From: Prevotella sp. | GTDB lineage: Bacteria > Bacteroidota > Bacteroidia > Bacteroidales > Dysgonomonadaceae | Direction: 5' to 3' | Length of the DNA: 64,000 nt | NCBI GenBank assembly: GCA_031285625.1 | Contig: JAITVV010000053.1 | Location: forward strand, 35,180-99,179 | Shown: positions 16,991 through 27,450 of the stretch, piece after piece | Numbering within the stretch: the first letter of the stretch is position 1 | Layout of the letters: every line of letters starts with the position of its first letter | Position numbers and translations under genes: made by a program | Notes under the pieces: model-generated | Databases searched by the model: none | What the model was told of the DNA's origin: nothing | Seen by the model: only the letters and a program-made list of their open reading frames with translations

Positions 16991-18697
16991 ACCAGTTATT
17001 CCATTTTCATTGAAAGCATCTATCGAAAAATAGTAATTTGAATCCCTGTTGAAGAATCGTCCTTCGAATGAGTTATCATAAACCATAATAGCGTTTTTCA
17101 GCTGGCCGGGTTTTACTCCCCAGCGAAGGATATATCCGTTGGCATTCTCTATTTTATTCCATGTGATTCTGAAAATACGGCTGTCATCCTTATCTCTTTC
17201 AATCTGTAGCTCTGGTGTTCTTTTTGGCACTTTTCCTTGTCCGTGACCAAATACACGAAGGTCGTACAGCGAAAACTTGCCTTCCATATCTTTTGTGTTC
17301 AGGATACGGATGTACCTTGCTTTAACAGGTTTGTCCAAAACGGCCAACTCATGGGGCATATCTTTGGCGTTTGAAGTTTTGTCTATAATTGTTTTCCAAT
17401 TACTACCATCATCAGAGCATTCGATATAATATTGGTAGATTGGAGGTGTATCAGTTCGTTTAGTTGTAAAATCGTGGTCTGCAAAATTAATTTGTATGGC
17501 ATTTACTTTCATTTTTTTACCTAGGTCTATCTGGTACCATTCGCCTTTGTTTCCGGAAATGGCTGCCCACCATGTTTCCACCTTCTCATCAGTAGCCTTT
17601 TCGGGCTCATATCCGGTAAGAAAAGATGAGGCGGTTGCTTTCTTACTATATGAAAGCATATTCCACGACATAGAGCAATCATTATTCTCCAAGTCTGTTT
17701 TCCTGTCGGGAATGCTGAATGGATAGTCTGTGAGCACGGTGTGAGCATGCAGGTTGTCCCCGGCTGTCATATAGGTGGGAAACAGTCCTATCCTCCGCTC
17801 AAACATATGGCGTACAGATATTGTCATTGTAGCCACATGCCAGTAGTTGCCATATTTGTCTTTGAATGTATGTCCATGTCCTGAGCCTCCTATAAAACCT
17901 CCCGGTTTGAAAGAGAACGGACTGCTTTCGACATAGGTGTATGGCCCCAGAGGTTTATCGGAGATATATAAACCATCGCCATAGTTGCGGTATTCTGTTC
18001 CGGGAGCGGCATATTGCAGGTAATACATTCCCTTGTGCTTCACAATACAAGGACCTTCATTATAACCTGCTTTTCCGGACTGATTATCTTTCCCCTGAAC
18101 TTCCCATCCATACTTGTCTGGATTGTGTTCGATCAATACTTTGGCTTCTCCTATTACTTTAAATTTGTCTTTAGGATCTACTTCCACACCGATGATAGGG
18201 TCTTTGTCCGAACAGCCCCAATACAGATATACCCGTCCATCATCGTCAAGAAAGAAAGCGGGGTCTACAGATCCTGCTATCTGAAATTCAAACTTGGAGC
18301 CTATGTCTTCCCAGGCATCAATGTCCGGATTTGTATTTCTGAAAATTTTGGGTTCACTCGAACTCATAAAATACATAGTATCATCCATAATTAACACCGT
18401 TGGTGCATAATGCTCTATGGTACTGATTGTCTTAATAGGGACGAAAGTCCATTCGACTAAATCGGGGGAGCTCCAATAGCCCCCTGATTTAGATGCGAAT
18501 AAGTAATACTTACCCTTAAAATATTCAATAACCGGATCGGCAGCCTCTCTTCTGCTCTCTCCATCCAACTGAAAGCGGTAATTCAGATTCAGGGGATTGG
18601 CTATTATGCGCTTATCTCCGGTCTGACTATTTAGGTAAAGGTTACTCAAGAAAAATAAACCTAAAAGAATTATTTTAAATATGGATGTTTTTTGCAT
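16985..18697 (-). CDS. GH43-family enzyme with F5/8C (CBM32-like) and Fn3 domains
   Basis: 570 residues with a signal peptide (about 1-24). The GH43-type propeller has base Asp54 in REAADPVIEY, Asp145 in SVDPAFFLDDDG and acid Glu214 in YNEGPCIV. A discoidin-type F5/8C domain follows (about 350-485: ATASSFLTGYEPEKATDEKVETWW through ARYIRIL), normally a galactose- or pectin-related carbohydrate binder, and then an Fn3-like segment to the end. It is much more distant from the two other GH43 proteins here than they are from each other, so a different GH43 subfamily is likely. The start codon lies 2 nt after the GH92 stop, which implies tight translational coupling. Confidence 0.87.
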   Translation of the reverse strand: MQKTSIFKIILLGLFFLSNLYLNSQTGDKRIIANPLNLNYRFQLDGESRREAADPVIEYFKGKYYLFASKSGGYWSSPDLVEWTFVPIKTISTIEHYAPTVLIMDDTMYFMSSSEPKIFRNTNPDIDAWEDIGSKFEFQIAGSVDPAFFLDDDGRVYLYWGCSDKDPIIGVEVDPKDKFKVIGEAKVLIEHNPDKYGWEVQGKDNQSGKAGYNEGPCIVKHKGMYYLQYAAPGTEYRNYGDGLYISDKPLGPYTYVESSPFSFKPGGFIGGSGHGHTFKDKYGNYWHVATMTISVRHMFERRIGLFPTYMTAGDNLHAHTVLTDYPFSIPDRKTDLENNDCSMSWNMLSYSKKATASSFLTGYEPEKATDEKVETWWAAISGNKGEWYQIDLGKKMKVNAIQINFADHDFTTKRTDTPPIYQYYIECSDDGSNWKTIIDKTSNAKDMPHELAVLDKPVKARYIRILNTKDMEGKFSLYDLRVFGHGQGKVPKRTPELQIERDKDDSRIFRITWNKIENANGYILRWGVKPGQLKNAIMVYDNSFEGRFFNRDSNYYFSIDAFNENGITGN

Positions 18698-18699
18698 GA

Positions 18700-20961
18700 T
18701 TACAATTTTTCGGCAGATGGTGGTGCATCATTTGCCCCCCATGCCTTGTTTGCTTTGTTACCCATTACCAGTACAAGCTTAGCTCCGTTTTCAATATCGG
18801 AATGGCTGAACCAGGGTTTGTTCCATTCCTGGCCATTGAGAGTGGCTGACTGGATATATTTATTATCATCAGAATAATTCTGAGCTTCTATTTCAAATAC
18901 TTTTCCGTTACTCATTGTCATTTGTGAATGAGCAAAGAAAGGACTTCCTATATTATAGACAGGCATACCAGGTGTTACAGGATAGATCCCCATCATAGAG
19001 AATACAACGAAAGCCGATGTACCACCTCCGTCTTCATCGCCGGGAAGACCCATCAAGTCGTTTCTGAACCATTGGTTTATGAGAGTATGGATACGTTTCT
19101 GGGTTTTCCAAGGTTGTCCTGCATAATTGTACAGGTATGGAATGTGCAGGCTTGGTTCGTTTGCCATAGAGAACTGTCCTACATTACCTGTATGATCCGG
19201 TAAATGAGAGTAGAATGTATATTTACCTTCACCTAATGGTTCTACAAACATCTGGTTCAGGTTATTGATAAACTGTTCGTTCCCGCCCATCAGGCTGATC
19301 AGGTCGGCTACATTGTGAGGAACATCCCAGCGATAAACCCAACCATTGTTTTCTCCGTAGTACTCACGTGCACCCATGCCTCCATCGAAGCGGTAGTCGA
19401 ACGGTTCTATGAATTTGCCGTCTTTGTCTTTAGGGTGAAAGAAAGCTGTTTCAGGATTGTAAACATTGCGGTAGTTGTATGAACATTTCAGATAATAATC
19501 TGCTTCTTCATTTTTACCAAGTGCTTTTGCTATTTGTCCCAGACACCATTGGTCGTATGCTGTACCCAGTGTAACTGCAATCGGTTGTCTTTTTTCGAAA
19601 GAGTTTACATTGGCTACAGTTTCTTTTTCTCCAGGATATAGTGCCGGAATGTAACCTTTTTCTTTATAGAATTCGTCCAACCATCCTGCAGGAGCACCCG
19701 ACCAAGGAATCAGTGTTTTTTCTTCCATTCCTTTTTTACATGCGATGTATGCTTTTTCCAGGTCAAATCCTTTCAAGCCTTTTACATAACCATCGATAAC
19801 GGTAGCAACAGCATGATTCGAATTCATCCGACGCGAGTCTCCTGTTACTTCGGGGAATGTAGGCATCCAGTTGGTACCCATTTGTTCTGCCATCAGCAGG
19901 AATGAGTTGATAATATTTACTTCTTCTTCGGCATCGATCATCACTCGCAATGGGTGAGTTGCACGATAGGTATCCCATATCCAGTCGTCGGTGTAGAACG
20001 GTTTACCTCCGTCTTCATGTACTTTTCCGTCGAATGCGCTGAAATAACGTCCGTTTTCGCTGATGCACACAGGGCGTTCAAAACAACGATACAGAGATGT
20101 ATAGAATACAGTCTTGTCTGTATCGTTGTCTCCACCAACTTTGATCTTACCTAAAGCCTCATTCCATATAGTCCGGCCTTTTTCAGCCAGTTGTTTCACA
20201 TTATAATCTTTTTGTTCGCGTTGCAGATTATTTTTTGCTTGTTCTTCGCTAATAAATGAGATACCATAACGGATATTGATTGTTTGTGGTTTATCCCCAT
20301 AATACAGGGCTACACAAGCATTTTTACCCTCTAAGTTTTTTTCATTTTCGACGATCACATTGTCTCTTAGTACACCGGATTGAACAGGTGTTTGTTCTGT
20401 TTCCAGATATATATAAACATTGGTATTATTTGCTAGTTTTTGGAATCCGCTCACTGTGTTTCCTTCCACTTTCATTCCTCCGTTGCGGGAGTTGAGTATA
20501 AGGTAAACCGGTGTTTCAGGCAGGGTATAATCTATCTGATAGATTGCGGATTGGTGAGATAGTGCATATGTAACATGCGTTTGCTGGTCGTCCAGATCTA
20601 CTTCATAGCTGTACGGTGTCAGTTTTTCCCTGTCATAACTGTACGATACAACCGGGGTTATTTTACTTTTGTCTCCCTGGTACGGGCTGAGGTTGAAAGC
20701 AGAACTTCCTCTGTGGCTTGTAACTATTAGGGGCAATCCTTTAATTACATCTCCCGTAAAATCGCCACGTTCGGGATATACCCTCAACATACTGTTCGGC
20801 ATGTGGATAGTAGGGTAGGTTGGTACCAAAAGGTGACTTATGTTTCCCATGTATGGGTTCACATAATCAACCGGAGCTTTGTCTGTTCTACTCTTATCGG
20901 TCGCTGTACAAGCCGATAAAATAAGAATACAAATAAAAAAGAATACTTTACTGAGTTTCAT
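18700..20961 (-). CDS. GH92 alpha-mannosidase lipoprotein
   Basis: 753 residues with a lipoprotein signal (LILSAC, Cys18). Sequence is typical of GH92 throughout: VDYVNPYMGN at the start of the mature protein, TDDWIWDTYRATHPL, GDSRRMNSNHAVATVIDGY, and the conserved GDEDGGGTSAFVVFSMMGIYPVTPG segment that contributes the catalytic base region. GH92 enzymes are calcium-dependent inverting exo-alpha-mannosidases with varied linkage preference, and some members act on other sugars. It is the first gene of the unit running to 10366 and has its own TTAAT-array promoter at 21000-21045. A second, different GH92 lies at 51479-53767 outside the PUL. Confidence 0.93.
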   Translation of the reverse strand: MKLSKVFFFICILILSACTATDKSRTDKAPVDYVNPYMGNISHLLVPTYPTIHMPNSMLRVYPERGDFTGDVIKGLPLIVTSHRGSSAFNLSPYQGDKSKITPVVSYSYDREKLTPYSYEVDLDDQQTHVTYALSHQSAIYQIDYTLPETPVYLILNSRNGGMKVEGNTVSGFQKLANNTNVYIYLETEQTPVQSGVLRDNVIVENEKNLEGKNACVALYYGDKPQTINIRYGISFISEEQAKNNLQREQKDYNVKQLAEKGRTIWNEALGKIKVGGDNDTDKTVFYTSLYRCFERPVCISENGRYFSAFDGKVHEDGGKPFYTDDWIWDTYRATHPLRVMIDAEEEVNIINSFLLMAEQMGTNWMPTFPEVTGDSRRMNSNHAVATVIDGYVKGLKGFDLEKAYIACKKGMEEKTLIPWSGAPAGWLDEFYKEKGYIPALYPGEKETVANVNSFEKRQPIAVTLGTAYDQWCLGQIAKALGKNEEADYYLKCSYNYRNVYNPETAFFHPKDKDGKFIEPFDYRFDGGMGAREYYGENNGWVYRWDVPHNVADLISLMGGNEQFINNLNQMFVEPLGEGKYTFYSHLPDHTGNVGQFSMANEPSLHIPYLYNYAGQPWKTQKRIHTLINQWFRNDLMGLPGDEDGGGTSAFVVFSMMGIYPVTPGMPVYNIGSPFFAHSQMTMSNGKVFEIEAQNYSDDNKYIQSATLNGQEWNKPWFSHSDIENGAKLVLVMGNKANKAWGANDAPPSAEKL

Positions 20962-20999
20962 AATAGGTTAATTTATTAATTTGAATTTATTCACAAATA

Positions 21000-21045
21000 C
21001 AAAGTAAACCTCATTCAATTAATAGTTAGATTAATTCTGTATTAA
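21000..21045 (-). promoter_or_regulatory. TTAAT-array promoter D, upstream of GH92 (20961)
   Basis: On the minus strand, TTAAT boxes lie at plus positions 21018, 21030 and 21041 (spacing 12, 11). The proximal box is followed by exactly 10 nt and then TTACTTTG (21007-21000), 7 of 8 matches to TAnnTTTG. Predicted leader is about 35 nt. Confidence 0.6.
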
Positions 21046-21067
21046 TATTCAGAAAAAAGTAGAATAA

Positions 21068-21108
21068 ATTTCACTAATCCGGAGTATACTATTCCGGATT
21101 AGTGAAAT
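21068..21108 (-). terminator. Hairpin after the SusC-SusD-DUF3823 operon
   Basis: Perfect 16-bp inverted repeat (21068-21083 with 21093-21108, 9-nt loop) 10 bp beyond the stop of the DUF3823 gene, followed in the minus direction by an AT-rich stretch including TTTTTT. It separates the SusCD operon from the GH92 promoter and could act as a terminator or an mRNA 3' stabiliser. Confidence 0.65.
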
Positions 21109-21118
21109 GTTTAATCAG

Positions 21119-21898
21119 TTATTCGCACTTAAATTCGATTATTTCAGAATAATTATATTTCTGACTAGCATCATTTACATTGGCACCAATTCTCGCGCGG
21201 TAGGTATAGCCTGAATTCTTAATAAGTCCAAGTTTAAATCTATACGTATCACGCCCGATACCAGTGGTCATATCGCCTATATCCGCCCAAGTTTTATTCA
21301 ATTCAATCTTGTTCGCATTATTGTTCTGCTCACTAATTTCGCCGATGTTGGCGCTTGCTCCACAGAATGGTGTCCAACTGATGAATGGTTTGATTTCTCT
21401 CACGTTAGGTAGACCTTCGGTAATAGGCGCTTTCAATTTACAACTCATATGGAGGGTATCTACCTTAGTACCATTATCTTTCGTCGTAGTAACCACTTCC
21501 CATGTGAGATCTGTAATCTGTAAATAAGGAGTTACCTCAAAGTCATGGTTCAGTGTACCTTTAAGTACATGGCCCTCTGTTCTTTCCACCGGCCAGAAAG
21601 GCCCATTGAAAGGTTGCATCGCATACGTTGCGTCAAAGAGCCGGATATCCTGATAAGTACCATCTTGCTTCACTGGAATGTCTTGTGGCGAAACTGCATC
21701 ACCCCAGCTTGTTTCCCATATCCGAATTTGGAAATCATCCGTACTGGTAAGAAGATTCTGACCGGCAGTCTTATCTTTCACATTTCCCTTCATAGCCGAA
21801 GAGGGAGCATCGTAGTTGTCGACATCGGTAAAGCAAGATGACAACATCAAGGTTGATCCTACTACCACCAACAATTTATATAATAATTTTCGTTTCAT
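21119..21898 (-). CDS. DUF3823 lipoprotein, SusE-position surface glycan-binding protein
   Basis: 259 residues from the ATG at 21898. A longer frame to 21925 overlaps the SusD stop and lacks a signal peptide, so the inner start is chosen. Lipobox LSSC (Cys22) is followed by FTDVDNYDAPSSAMKGNV, the start expected for the DUF3823 group: a short carboxypeptidase-like beta-sandwich and a second beta domain. Proteins in this position after SusC/SusD are usually outer-membrane, surface-exposed glycan binders that help capture the substrate. No catalytic residues are evident. It ends the operon; a strong hairpin follows. Confidence 0.82.
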   Translation of the reverse strand: MKRKLLYKLLVVVGSTLMLSSCFTDVDNYDAPSSAMKGNVKDKTAGQNLLTSTDDFQIRIWETSWGDAVSPQDIPVKQDGTYQDIRLFDATYAMQPFNGPFWPVERTEGHVLKGTLNHDFEVTPYLQITDLTWEVVTTTKDNGTKVDTLHMSCKLKAPITEGLPNVREIKPFISWTPFCGASANIGEISEQNNNANKIELNKTWADIGDMTTGIGRDTYRFKLGLIKNSGYTYRARIGANVNDASQKYNYSEIIEFKCE

Positions 21899-21918
21899 AT
21901 CTGTTATTTTATTAATTG

Positions 21919-23964
21919 TTACCATAGGGGATTTTGGATCAGATTCGGATTTATATTTATCTCACCGCCAGGTATACTTTCGTAGTACGCTTTTTTCTCG
22001 AAAGTAAACTGCTTCCAGTCTGTAGTGTATTCACGGATAAAAATATATTTTCCTTCACTGAGTACAAAGTAAGGATAGAATGCGTGTGGGCGGAATTGCT
22101 GGAGGGCAAAGGAAAAACCTTTAGCTCCTGTTATAGGATCCACAGCATCACCACCATCGAGCCTCCTAAGCTGATCGGCCACTCTCCACCGACGGATATC
22201 AAACCAGCGATGGTTTTCTATCAGCAATTCTCTGGCACGTTCTTCGCGTATGTATTCCAGGTTTTCATCTACTGTCTGGCCATTGATAATATATGTAGCT
22301 ACCGGAGATGCCTTAGGAGTCCATGCAACGCCGCCGGCGCGGTTACGGATACGGACTATATTCTGGTAAGCCAGGTCTTTTTGTCCCAGTTCGTAAGCGG
22401 CTTCCGCTTCGTTCAGCAAGATTTCGGCAAAGCGAAACACTTTCCATGGATGATAACATGTGTTTGCAGCAGCCATTGCTATGCTCAGTTTATAATCTAC
22501 ATATTTGCGCATAAAGGCGCCTGTAAGGCTGTTGTTCTCATTTCCGCCCCAGCAGCCATGAAAATCGGAAATCAACTTATCCGGGCTTTTTGACCAATCC
22601 CATGCTGTCTGATACGAATTATTCGGGTCGAATGTCCATCGTTTACCTCCACCTACAGCACGGTTGGTCAGTGCATTTATACCGCTTGGAGCATTGATGT
22701 CTCCCTGTCCGGCATCGAGCATTATTCCTGTATAGGTATTGTAAACACCTCTTTGTACTGCAAATTTGTTTCCGCGTAGTTCTTGTCCCGAGAAGAAGAA
22801 GTTGGCCCTCATACGTGGCTCGAAGTCGGTGGTTTGCCACAATTCTTCGCGCGTATTGAAGCGGCGCGGAGTACCGTCCGGATTTTCAAGTGGCAATTTC
22901 TGGTACAACTCCAATGTTTCTACCGAAGGATACCATAGCGAGCCGGGCCACTGTGCCATACCGTCTATATTTCCGTTTTGATATTGCGGAGAAGCAGCAC
23001 CATCGTAGCTGTGGTAAAGTTGTGCATCCTGATTCGCACTTTGGCTATATTGCTTTACAAAAATATCTTCTTTATTAATTGTCAGGAACAGGTCGACATA
23101 ATTTTGCTCTTTCTGATCTCGCGGAAGATTTTCACCCACCAATTCATAAGGGCCTTCTTTCACCATTTTGCTACCTTTCAGCGATTCTTCGAAGAAATAG
23201 TTGGCCTTGTCTATAGGAATACCTACCAAACCGGCTGCCGCGGCAGGGTCGGATGAAGCTGTAGTATAGTCTCCATACTTGGCAATGGTACCTGCATACA
23301 GCATGGCGCGTGACATCAGGGCAGCAGCTACATATTTATTGCCTCGTCCTATATCCGATTTGTCCGTCATGTTGGCCATAGCAAATTCCAGATCGTCGTG
23401 TATAAATTGCCATGTTTCCAACTCGGTGGCACGGGGTACCATCAATTCTTCTCTAGGAGCTGTTGGATTCTGCACGGTGGTGACGATAGGTACGCCGCCA
23501 TAACGCTTCGCTAATCCGAAGTAATAGAATGCTCTCAGGAAACGGGCTTCACCCATTAATTCATTATAAACCCCTTCTTCAAAATTAGCCTGAACAGTAG
23601 GTAGTGTCTCGATCACGGTATTGACATAGCGTATACGGTCGTAGGGCCAATAATTGAATCCTCCGGCTTCGTCTACGTTACCCCGGCCGCCTACAAGTTC
23701 GCCGTTCACCGTACTCTGGTAATCTTTTGGAATATCCCATTTGTTACCACCATTAAAACCATATCCGGGATCGTTTATTTTATAGTTGAAATCTTCGATA
23801 GGCAGCATCTGATAAGCAAGCACAAAGTATGATTTAATACCTGCCTCACTTCCTAACAAAACGGAAGAATCCATTTGCCCTTTCGGTTCCAAATCCAAAT
23901 CGCTACAGGAAGCCAGTACCAACGCTGCCAGTCCTGAAAGTAATATGTATTTTATCTTTTTCAT
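21919..23964 (-). CDS. susD: SusD/RagB-family glycan-binding lipoprotein
   Basis: 681 residues with lipobox LASC (Cys20) followed by SDLDLEPKGQ, the usual SusD mature N-terminus. The TPR-rich fold is suggested by ARFLRAFYYFGLAKRYGGVP, by FRFAEILLNEAEAAYELGQ and by the conserved IREERARELLIENHRWFDIRRW segment near the C-terminus. It acts as the lid of the SusC transporter at the cell surface, binding oligosaccharides for import. At 681 residues it is longer than the usual 500-600, with extra material mid-protein. The start is 14 nt after the SusC stop, so the two are co-transcribed. Confidence 0.95.
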   Translation of the reverse strand: MKKIKYILLSGLAALVLASCSDLDLEPKGQMDSSVLLGSEAGIKSYFVLAYQMLPIEDFNYKINDPGYGFNGGNKWDIPKDYQSTVNGELVGGRGNVDEAGGFNYWPYDRIRYVNTVIETLPTVQANFEEGVYNELMGEARFLRAFYYFGLAKRYGGVPIVTTVQNPTAPREELMVPRATELETWQFIHDDLEFAMANMTDKSDIGRGNKYVAAALMSRAMLYAGTIAKYGDYTTASSDPAAAAGLVGIPIDKANYFFEESLKGSKMVKEGPYELVGENLPRDQKEQNYVDLFLTINKEDIFVKQYSQSANQDAQLYHSYDGAASPQYQNGNIDGMAQWPGSLWYPSVETLELYQKLPLENPDGTPRRFNTREELWQTTDFEPRMRANFFFSGQELRGNKFAVQRGVYNTYTGIMLDAGQGDINAPSGINALTNRAVGGGKRWTFDPNNSYQTAWDWSKSPDKLISDFHGCWGGNENNSLTGAFMRKYVDYKLSIAMAAANTCYHPWKVFRFAEILLNEAEAAYELGQKDLAYQNIVRIRNRAGGVAWTPKASPVATYIINGQTVDENLEYIREERARELLIENHRWFDIRRWRVADQLRRLDGGDAVDPITGAKGFSFALQQFRPHAFYPYFVLSEGKYIFIREYTTDWKQFTFEKKAYYESIPGGEININPNLIQNPLW

Positions 23965-23978
23965 AATTATGAATCTCT

Positions 23979-26900
23979 TTAAAATTTAATAGTTGCACCA
24001 ATGTTCCATGTACGGTTTAGAGGATATCGGTAATTACCTGTTACATCATTACTGTTTTTGTCAGTATTACCATCTATCGCACCACCCTGTCCTCCGGGAT
24101 GTTCCGGATCCATGCCGTCCAAACCTGTGAAGGTAAGCAGGTTGTATCCACTCACATACACTCGCACATTTTTCGCTCCTACTTTTGATACTAATTTTTT
24201 AGGAAGGGTATATCCTATTTCCAAAGATTTCAAGCGCAGATAAGAAGCACTCTCGATGCGTGTCGATCCGTCAGGGTCATATTCGGCGCCTGTAGTAACC
24301 GGGAATTTTCCAGGTATCCATTTAGAGTTTGGATCGTACATTTTAGACGGGTCTTCCGGATGCCATCTATCCCAGAATTTAATGTTTGTACCTCCATCAT
24401 CCCATCCAAGAGGCTGGGCGTACGTTTCAGTATATCTGTAATGTATACCGGCTGCTCCCTGGAAACTAGCATTCAGGTCGAAGCCTTTATAGGCCGCACC
24501 AATGTTGAATCCATAGTTGAACAAAGGCATACCGAAAGTAGCCAGTGCCTGCATATCTTTGTCGTTGATTACACCGTCACCGTTCCAGTCTTGGTAATAG
24601 TAATCACCAGGGCGCATGCCACCGCCTCCGCCGAGGCGATACGAGTCGAAATTATAGATTTGGTCGAAGCTTTGGAATTGTCCCAATGTCTTCCGTACAA
24701 ACCAAATATCTTTGTAGCGATTCGTATTATCTCTACGTTTCCAGTTCTCGAAAGAGTTACCTGCCGGGCCTTGATCCAGCTTGTTCCTCCATTCGTTGCG
24801 GGTAGCGAACATATTAGCACTGATATTGTATTCAAAACCACCTATATTATTGCGGTGATATATCGACATATCGTATCCGAAAGTACGGTCTGTGTTCATG
24901 TTTTCCTCAGGCATATCGGCACCTACTGTTTTTGGGAGTGCCTCCGTTGATCTGCCTATAAGCCCGTCCCTGTTTCGTACATAGTATTCGAAGCTACCGC
25001 CCAACAGGCCGTTCCACATTTCTGCTTCGATACCTACATTGAGCATTTTGGCTGTATACCATGTGAGGTCGGGATTAGGTAATGAAGTCGGCTTCAATCC
25101 AGATTCCACGCCTCCGTTAGCACCATATATCCAGGCTATTTCCTGAGCTATTTGATACGCTGCACTCACTGTCGGATAATTGGATGCGGCACCGTCATCT
25201 CCCATCACACCATACGAACCTTTCAATTTGAGGTTGTTGATAAACGACAGAGGCGATTCTTTGAAGAACGTTTCTTCGCTGATGCGCCAGCCTGCCGAAA
25301 CCGAACCGAACATCCCCCATTGGGATTCTTTCGGGAACTTGGATGAACCATCATAACGCCCGGCAACTTCCAACAAGTATTTACCTGCATAGTCGTAGTT
25401 GAATTTACCTACAAAAGCCTGGCTCGATCTGTCCCAAGGAGAGCCTGAGTTCATAGAGCCTATTTGGCCGAGCGCGTCGCCGGCAAACAAGTATTCGGAA
25501 TTCAACGACAAATATCTTTTCGCATAAAAGTTATCACCTGTGCTGTATCCGTCTTCGAAGAGTATCAAGGCAGCCACATTGTGCACGTTGTTGAATGTAC
25601 GGTTGTAGTTCAATGAGAGCTGTAAGTTACGGTTTTCCCATTTCTCGTCCATTCGCTGGACTGATCGTTTCGATGGCGTACCACCGTCTCCCATTATAGC
25701 TCCTCCTGATTTATAGGTATCAGTGGCTTCATCATAATTATAGAGGCTATATCCTCTTTTTAGCCACCTGGAATCTTTGTCGCGGAAATCGTAATAGTAC
25801 GAAGCCTTAGCTGATAATCCTTTGATGCCGGGAATGTCGTAAGTGAGAGACAACTGTCCGTTAAATTTACGGTTGATGTACTTATTTTCTCCTACATACT
25901 TGGAATCAGTGTTAGCCAAAGGATGTCCGTCTATCAAACGATTATATTTCTCACCGGGAGAGGCGTTCAGATAGTTCGGGTTATTATTGGCATACACGGG
26001 AACATGAGGTTGTTGTACAAATACATTCTTATAAACGGTCCAAATATCTATACCAGGTTCTACCATATCATCCATGTATCCACCCAAAGAGACTGAAGCC
26101 TTGAGACGCTTGGTGATATTTACATCGACATTGGAACGGAAATTCCAACGGTCGTAGTTCATGGAATTGCTCCTGAGGGCAGATTCCTGATCCATATAAC
26201 CCAAGCTGAAGAAATAACGAACCGTTTCGGAAGCGCCATTCATGGTGATATTATGTTGCTGCTGCATAGCATTATTCCTAAAGGTTGCTCCCAGCCAATC
26301 GGTTGTTTTGCGTGTACCATCCCGGTAGGGTTGGTAGTCTGCATCCGTAAACTGAGGCACTGTGTTACCTGTCAGTGTATTGAACCAGTTTCCGGCATAT
26401 ATTTTTTCATTTACTAGATCCATATATTGTGTCGCATTTACATTATCGGGTACATACAAAAATTGCTGCCAACCGAAGTTCACTCCATATTCAATCTCAA
26501 AAGCTTTACCTCCGGTTGCCCCTCTTTTAGTGGTTACCAGTACAACACCGTTAGCCGAACGCAACCCGTAAATAGCGGCAGAGGCATCTTTCAGTATGGA
26601 AACACTTTCGATTTCGGAAGCATCCATGCGTTGGAAGGTATCGTTGTCAGAAGGAACACCATCGATGATAATCAGCGGAGAGCCTAATCCGCGAATATCG
26701 AATTTGGACTCGAATGCTCCCGGACGGCTACTGGTCTGTGTTACACGTAATCCTGGCAGTTTACCGGCAAGCATGTTCACTACGTTTTCGTTCTTTGTTA
26801 CTGTAATTTCCTTGCTTGCTACACTTGATACCGAACCCGTTAGAGTAGCTCTCTTCTGTGTGCCGTATCCTACTACAACTACATCATCCAATTCGGTTAA

Positions 26901-27239
26901 GTTCTCTTGCAATGTAATTGTAAAATCGGTGTTGTTATCCACCGGAACTTCTTTTTTGATATATCCGATAAATGAAACTATCAGCTTATTGTTAGCAGAA
27001 GCTTCAATGTTGAATTTACCGTCAATATCAGTCAGGGTTCCCCGCTGAGTGCCACTGATAGTGATCGATGCCCCGGGTATAGGTTCTCCCTGAGTGTCTG
27101 TAACTGTACCTCTGACTGTCTTTGTCTGCGAGAATGCGATAAGAGGCATCATCAGGCAAAGTAAAAGAAGTCCGGTGTACCGCCATATAATATGGCTACG
27201 CTCTTTTTTTCTTTTAATTTCTTGGTTGTGATTTTCCAT
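23979..27239 (-). CDS. susC: SusC/RagA-family TonB-dependent outer-membrane transporter
   Basis: 1086 residues. After a positively charged start and a signal segment (WRYTGLLLLCLMMPLIAFS) comes a carboxypeptidase-like beta-sandwich (TVRGTVTDTQGEPIPGASI), then the plug domain (VVVGYGTQKRATLTGSVSSV, LIIIDGVP, SILKDASAAIYG) and a 22-stranded barrel ending in an aromatic-rich strand (TWNIGATIKF). No extra N-terminal sigma/anti-sigma signalling (STN) domain is visible, so it should be a pure transporter. It moves oligosaccharides across the outer membrane using TonB energy with its SusD partner. It is the only SusCD pair in the window and so defines the PUL. Confidence 0.96.
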   Translation of the reverse strand: MENHNQEIKRKKERSHIIWRYTGLLLLCLMMPLIAFSQTKTVRGTVTDTQGEPIPGASITISGTQRGTLTDIDGKFNIEASANNKLIVSFIGYIKKEVPVDNNTDFTITLQENLTELDDVVVVGYGTQKRATLTGSVSSVASKEITVTKNENVVNMLAGKLPGLRVTQTSSRPGAFESKFDIRGLGSPLIIIDGVPSDNDTFQRMDASEIESVSILKDASAAIYGLRSANGVVLVTTKRGATGGKAFEIEYGVNFGWQQFLYVPDNVNATQYMDLVNEKIYAGNWFNTLTGNTVPQFTDADYQPYRDGTRKTTDWLGATFRNNAMQQQHNITMNGASETVRYFFSLGYMDQESALRSNSMNYDRWNFRSNVDVNITKRLKASVSLGGYMDDMVEPGIDIWTVYKNVFVQQPHVPVYANNNPNYLNASPGEKYNRLIDGHPLANTDSKYVGENKYINRKFNGQLSLTYDIPGIKGLSAKASYYYDFRDKDSRWLKRGYSLYNYDEATDTYKSGGAIMGDGGTPSKRSVQRMDEKWENRNLQLSLNYNRTFNNVHNVAALILFEDGYSTGDNFYAKRYLSLNSEYLFAGDALGQIGSMNSGSPWDRSSQAFVGKFNYDYAGKYLLEVAGRYDGSSKFPKESQWGMFGSVSAGWRISEETFFKESPLSFINNLKLKGSYGVMGDDGAASNYPTVSAAYQIAQEIAWIYGANGGVESGLKPTSLPNPDLTWYTAKMLNVGIEAEMWNGLLGGSFEYYVRNRDGLIGRSTEALPKTVGADMPEENMNTDRTFGYDMSIYHRNNIGGFEYNISANMFATRNEWRNKLDQGPAGNSFENWKRRDNTNRYKDIWFVRKTLGQFQSFDQIYNFDSYRLGGGGGMRPGDYYYQDWNGDGVINDKDMQALATFGMPLFNYGFNIGAAYKGFDLNASFQGAAGIHYRYTETYAQPLGWDDGGTNIKFWDRWHPEDPSKMYDPNSKWIPGKFPVTTGAEYDPDGSTRIESASYLRLKSLEIGYTLPKKLVSKVGAKNVRVYVSGYNLLTFTGLDGMDPEHPGGQGGAIDGNTDKNSNDVTGNYRYPLNRTWNIGATIKF

Positions 27240-27450
27240 AATATACTTCTTAAATAAAGTAATTAATAATAAAATTTAAGTTTTGTGTGAATTGTCTTAC
27301 CTGAATGTTTTATAGTATTAATATTTCCAAATTCTATTCACACATCTCAATAGCATCTTATTCCTGTGAGTCAGGAAGAGTTAATAGGGTTCGTTTTCAT
27401 GATTGATTATTGGTTAAATGGTAAATGTTTTTAGGTGTGTGTATTTTTAG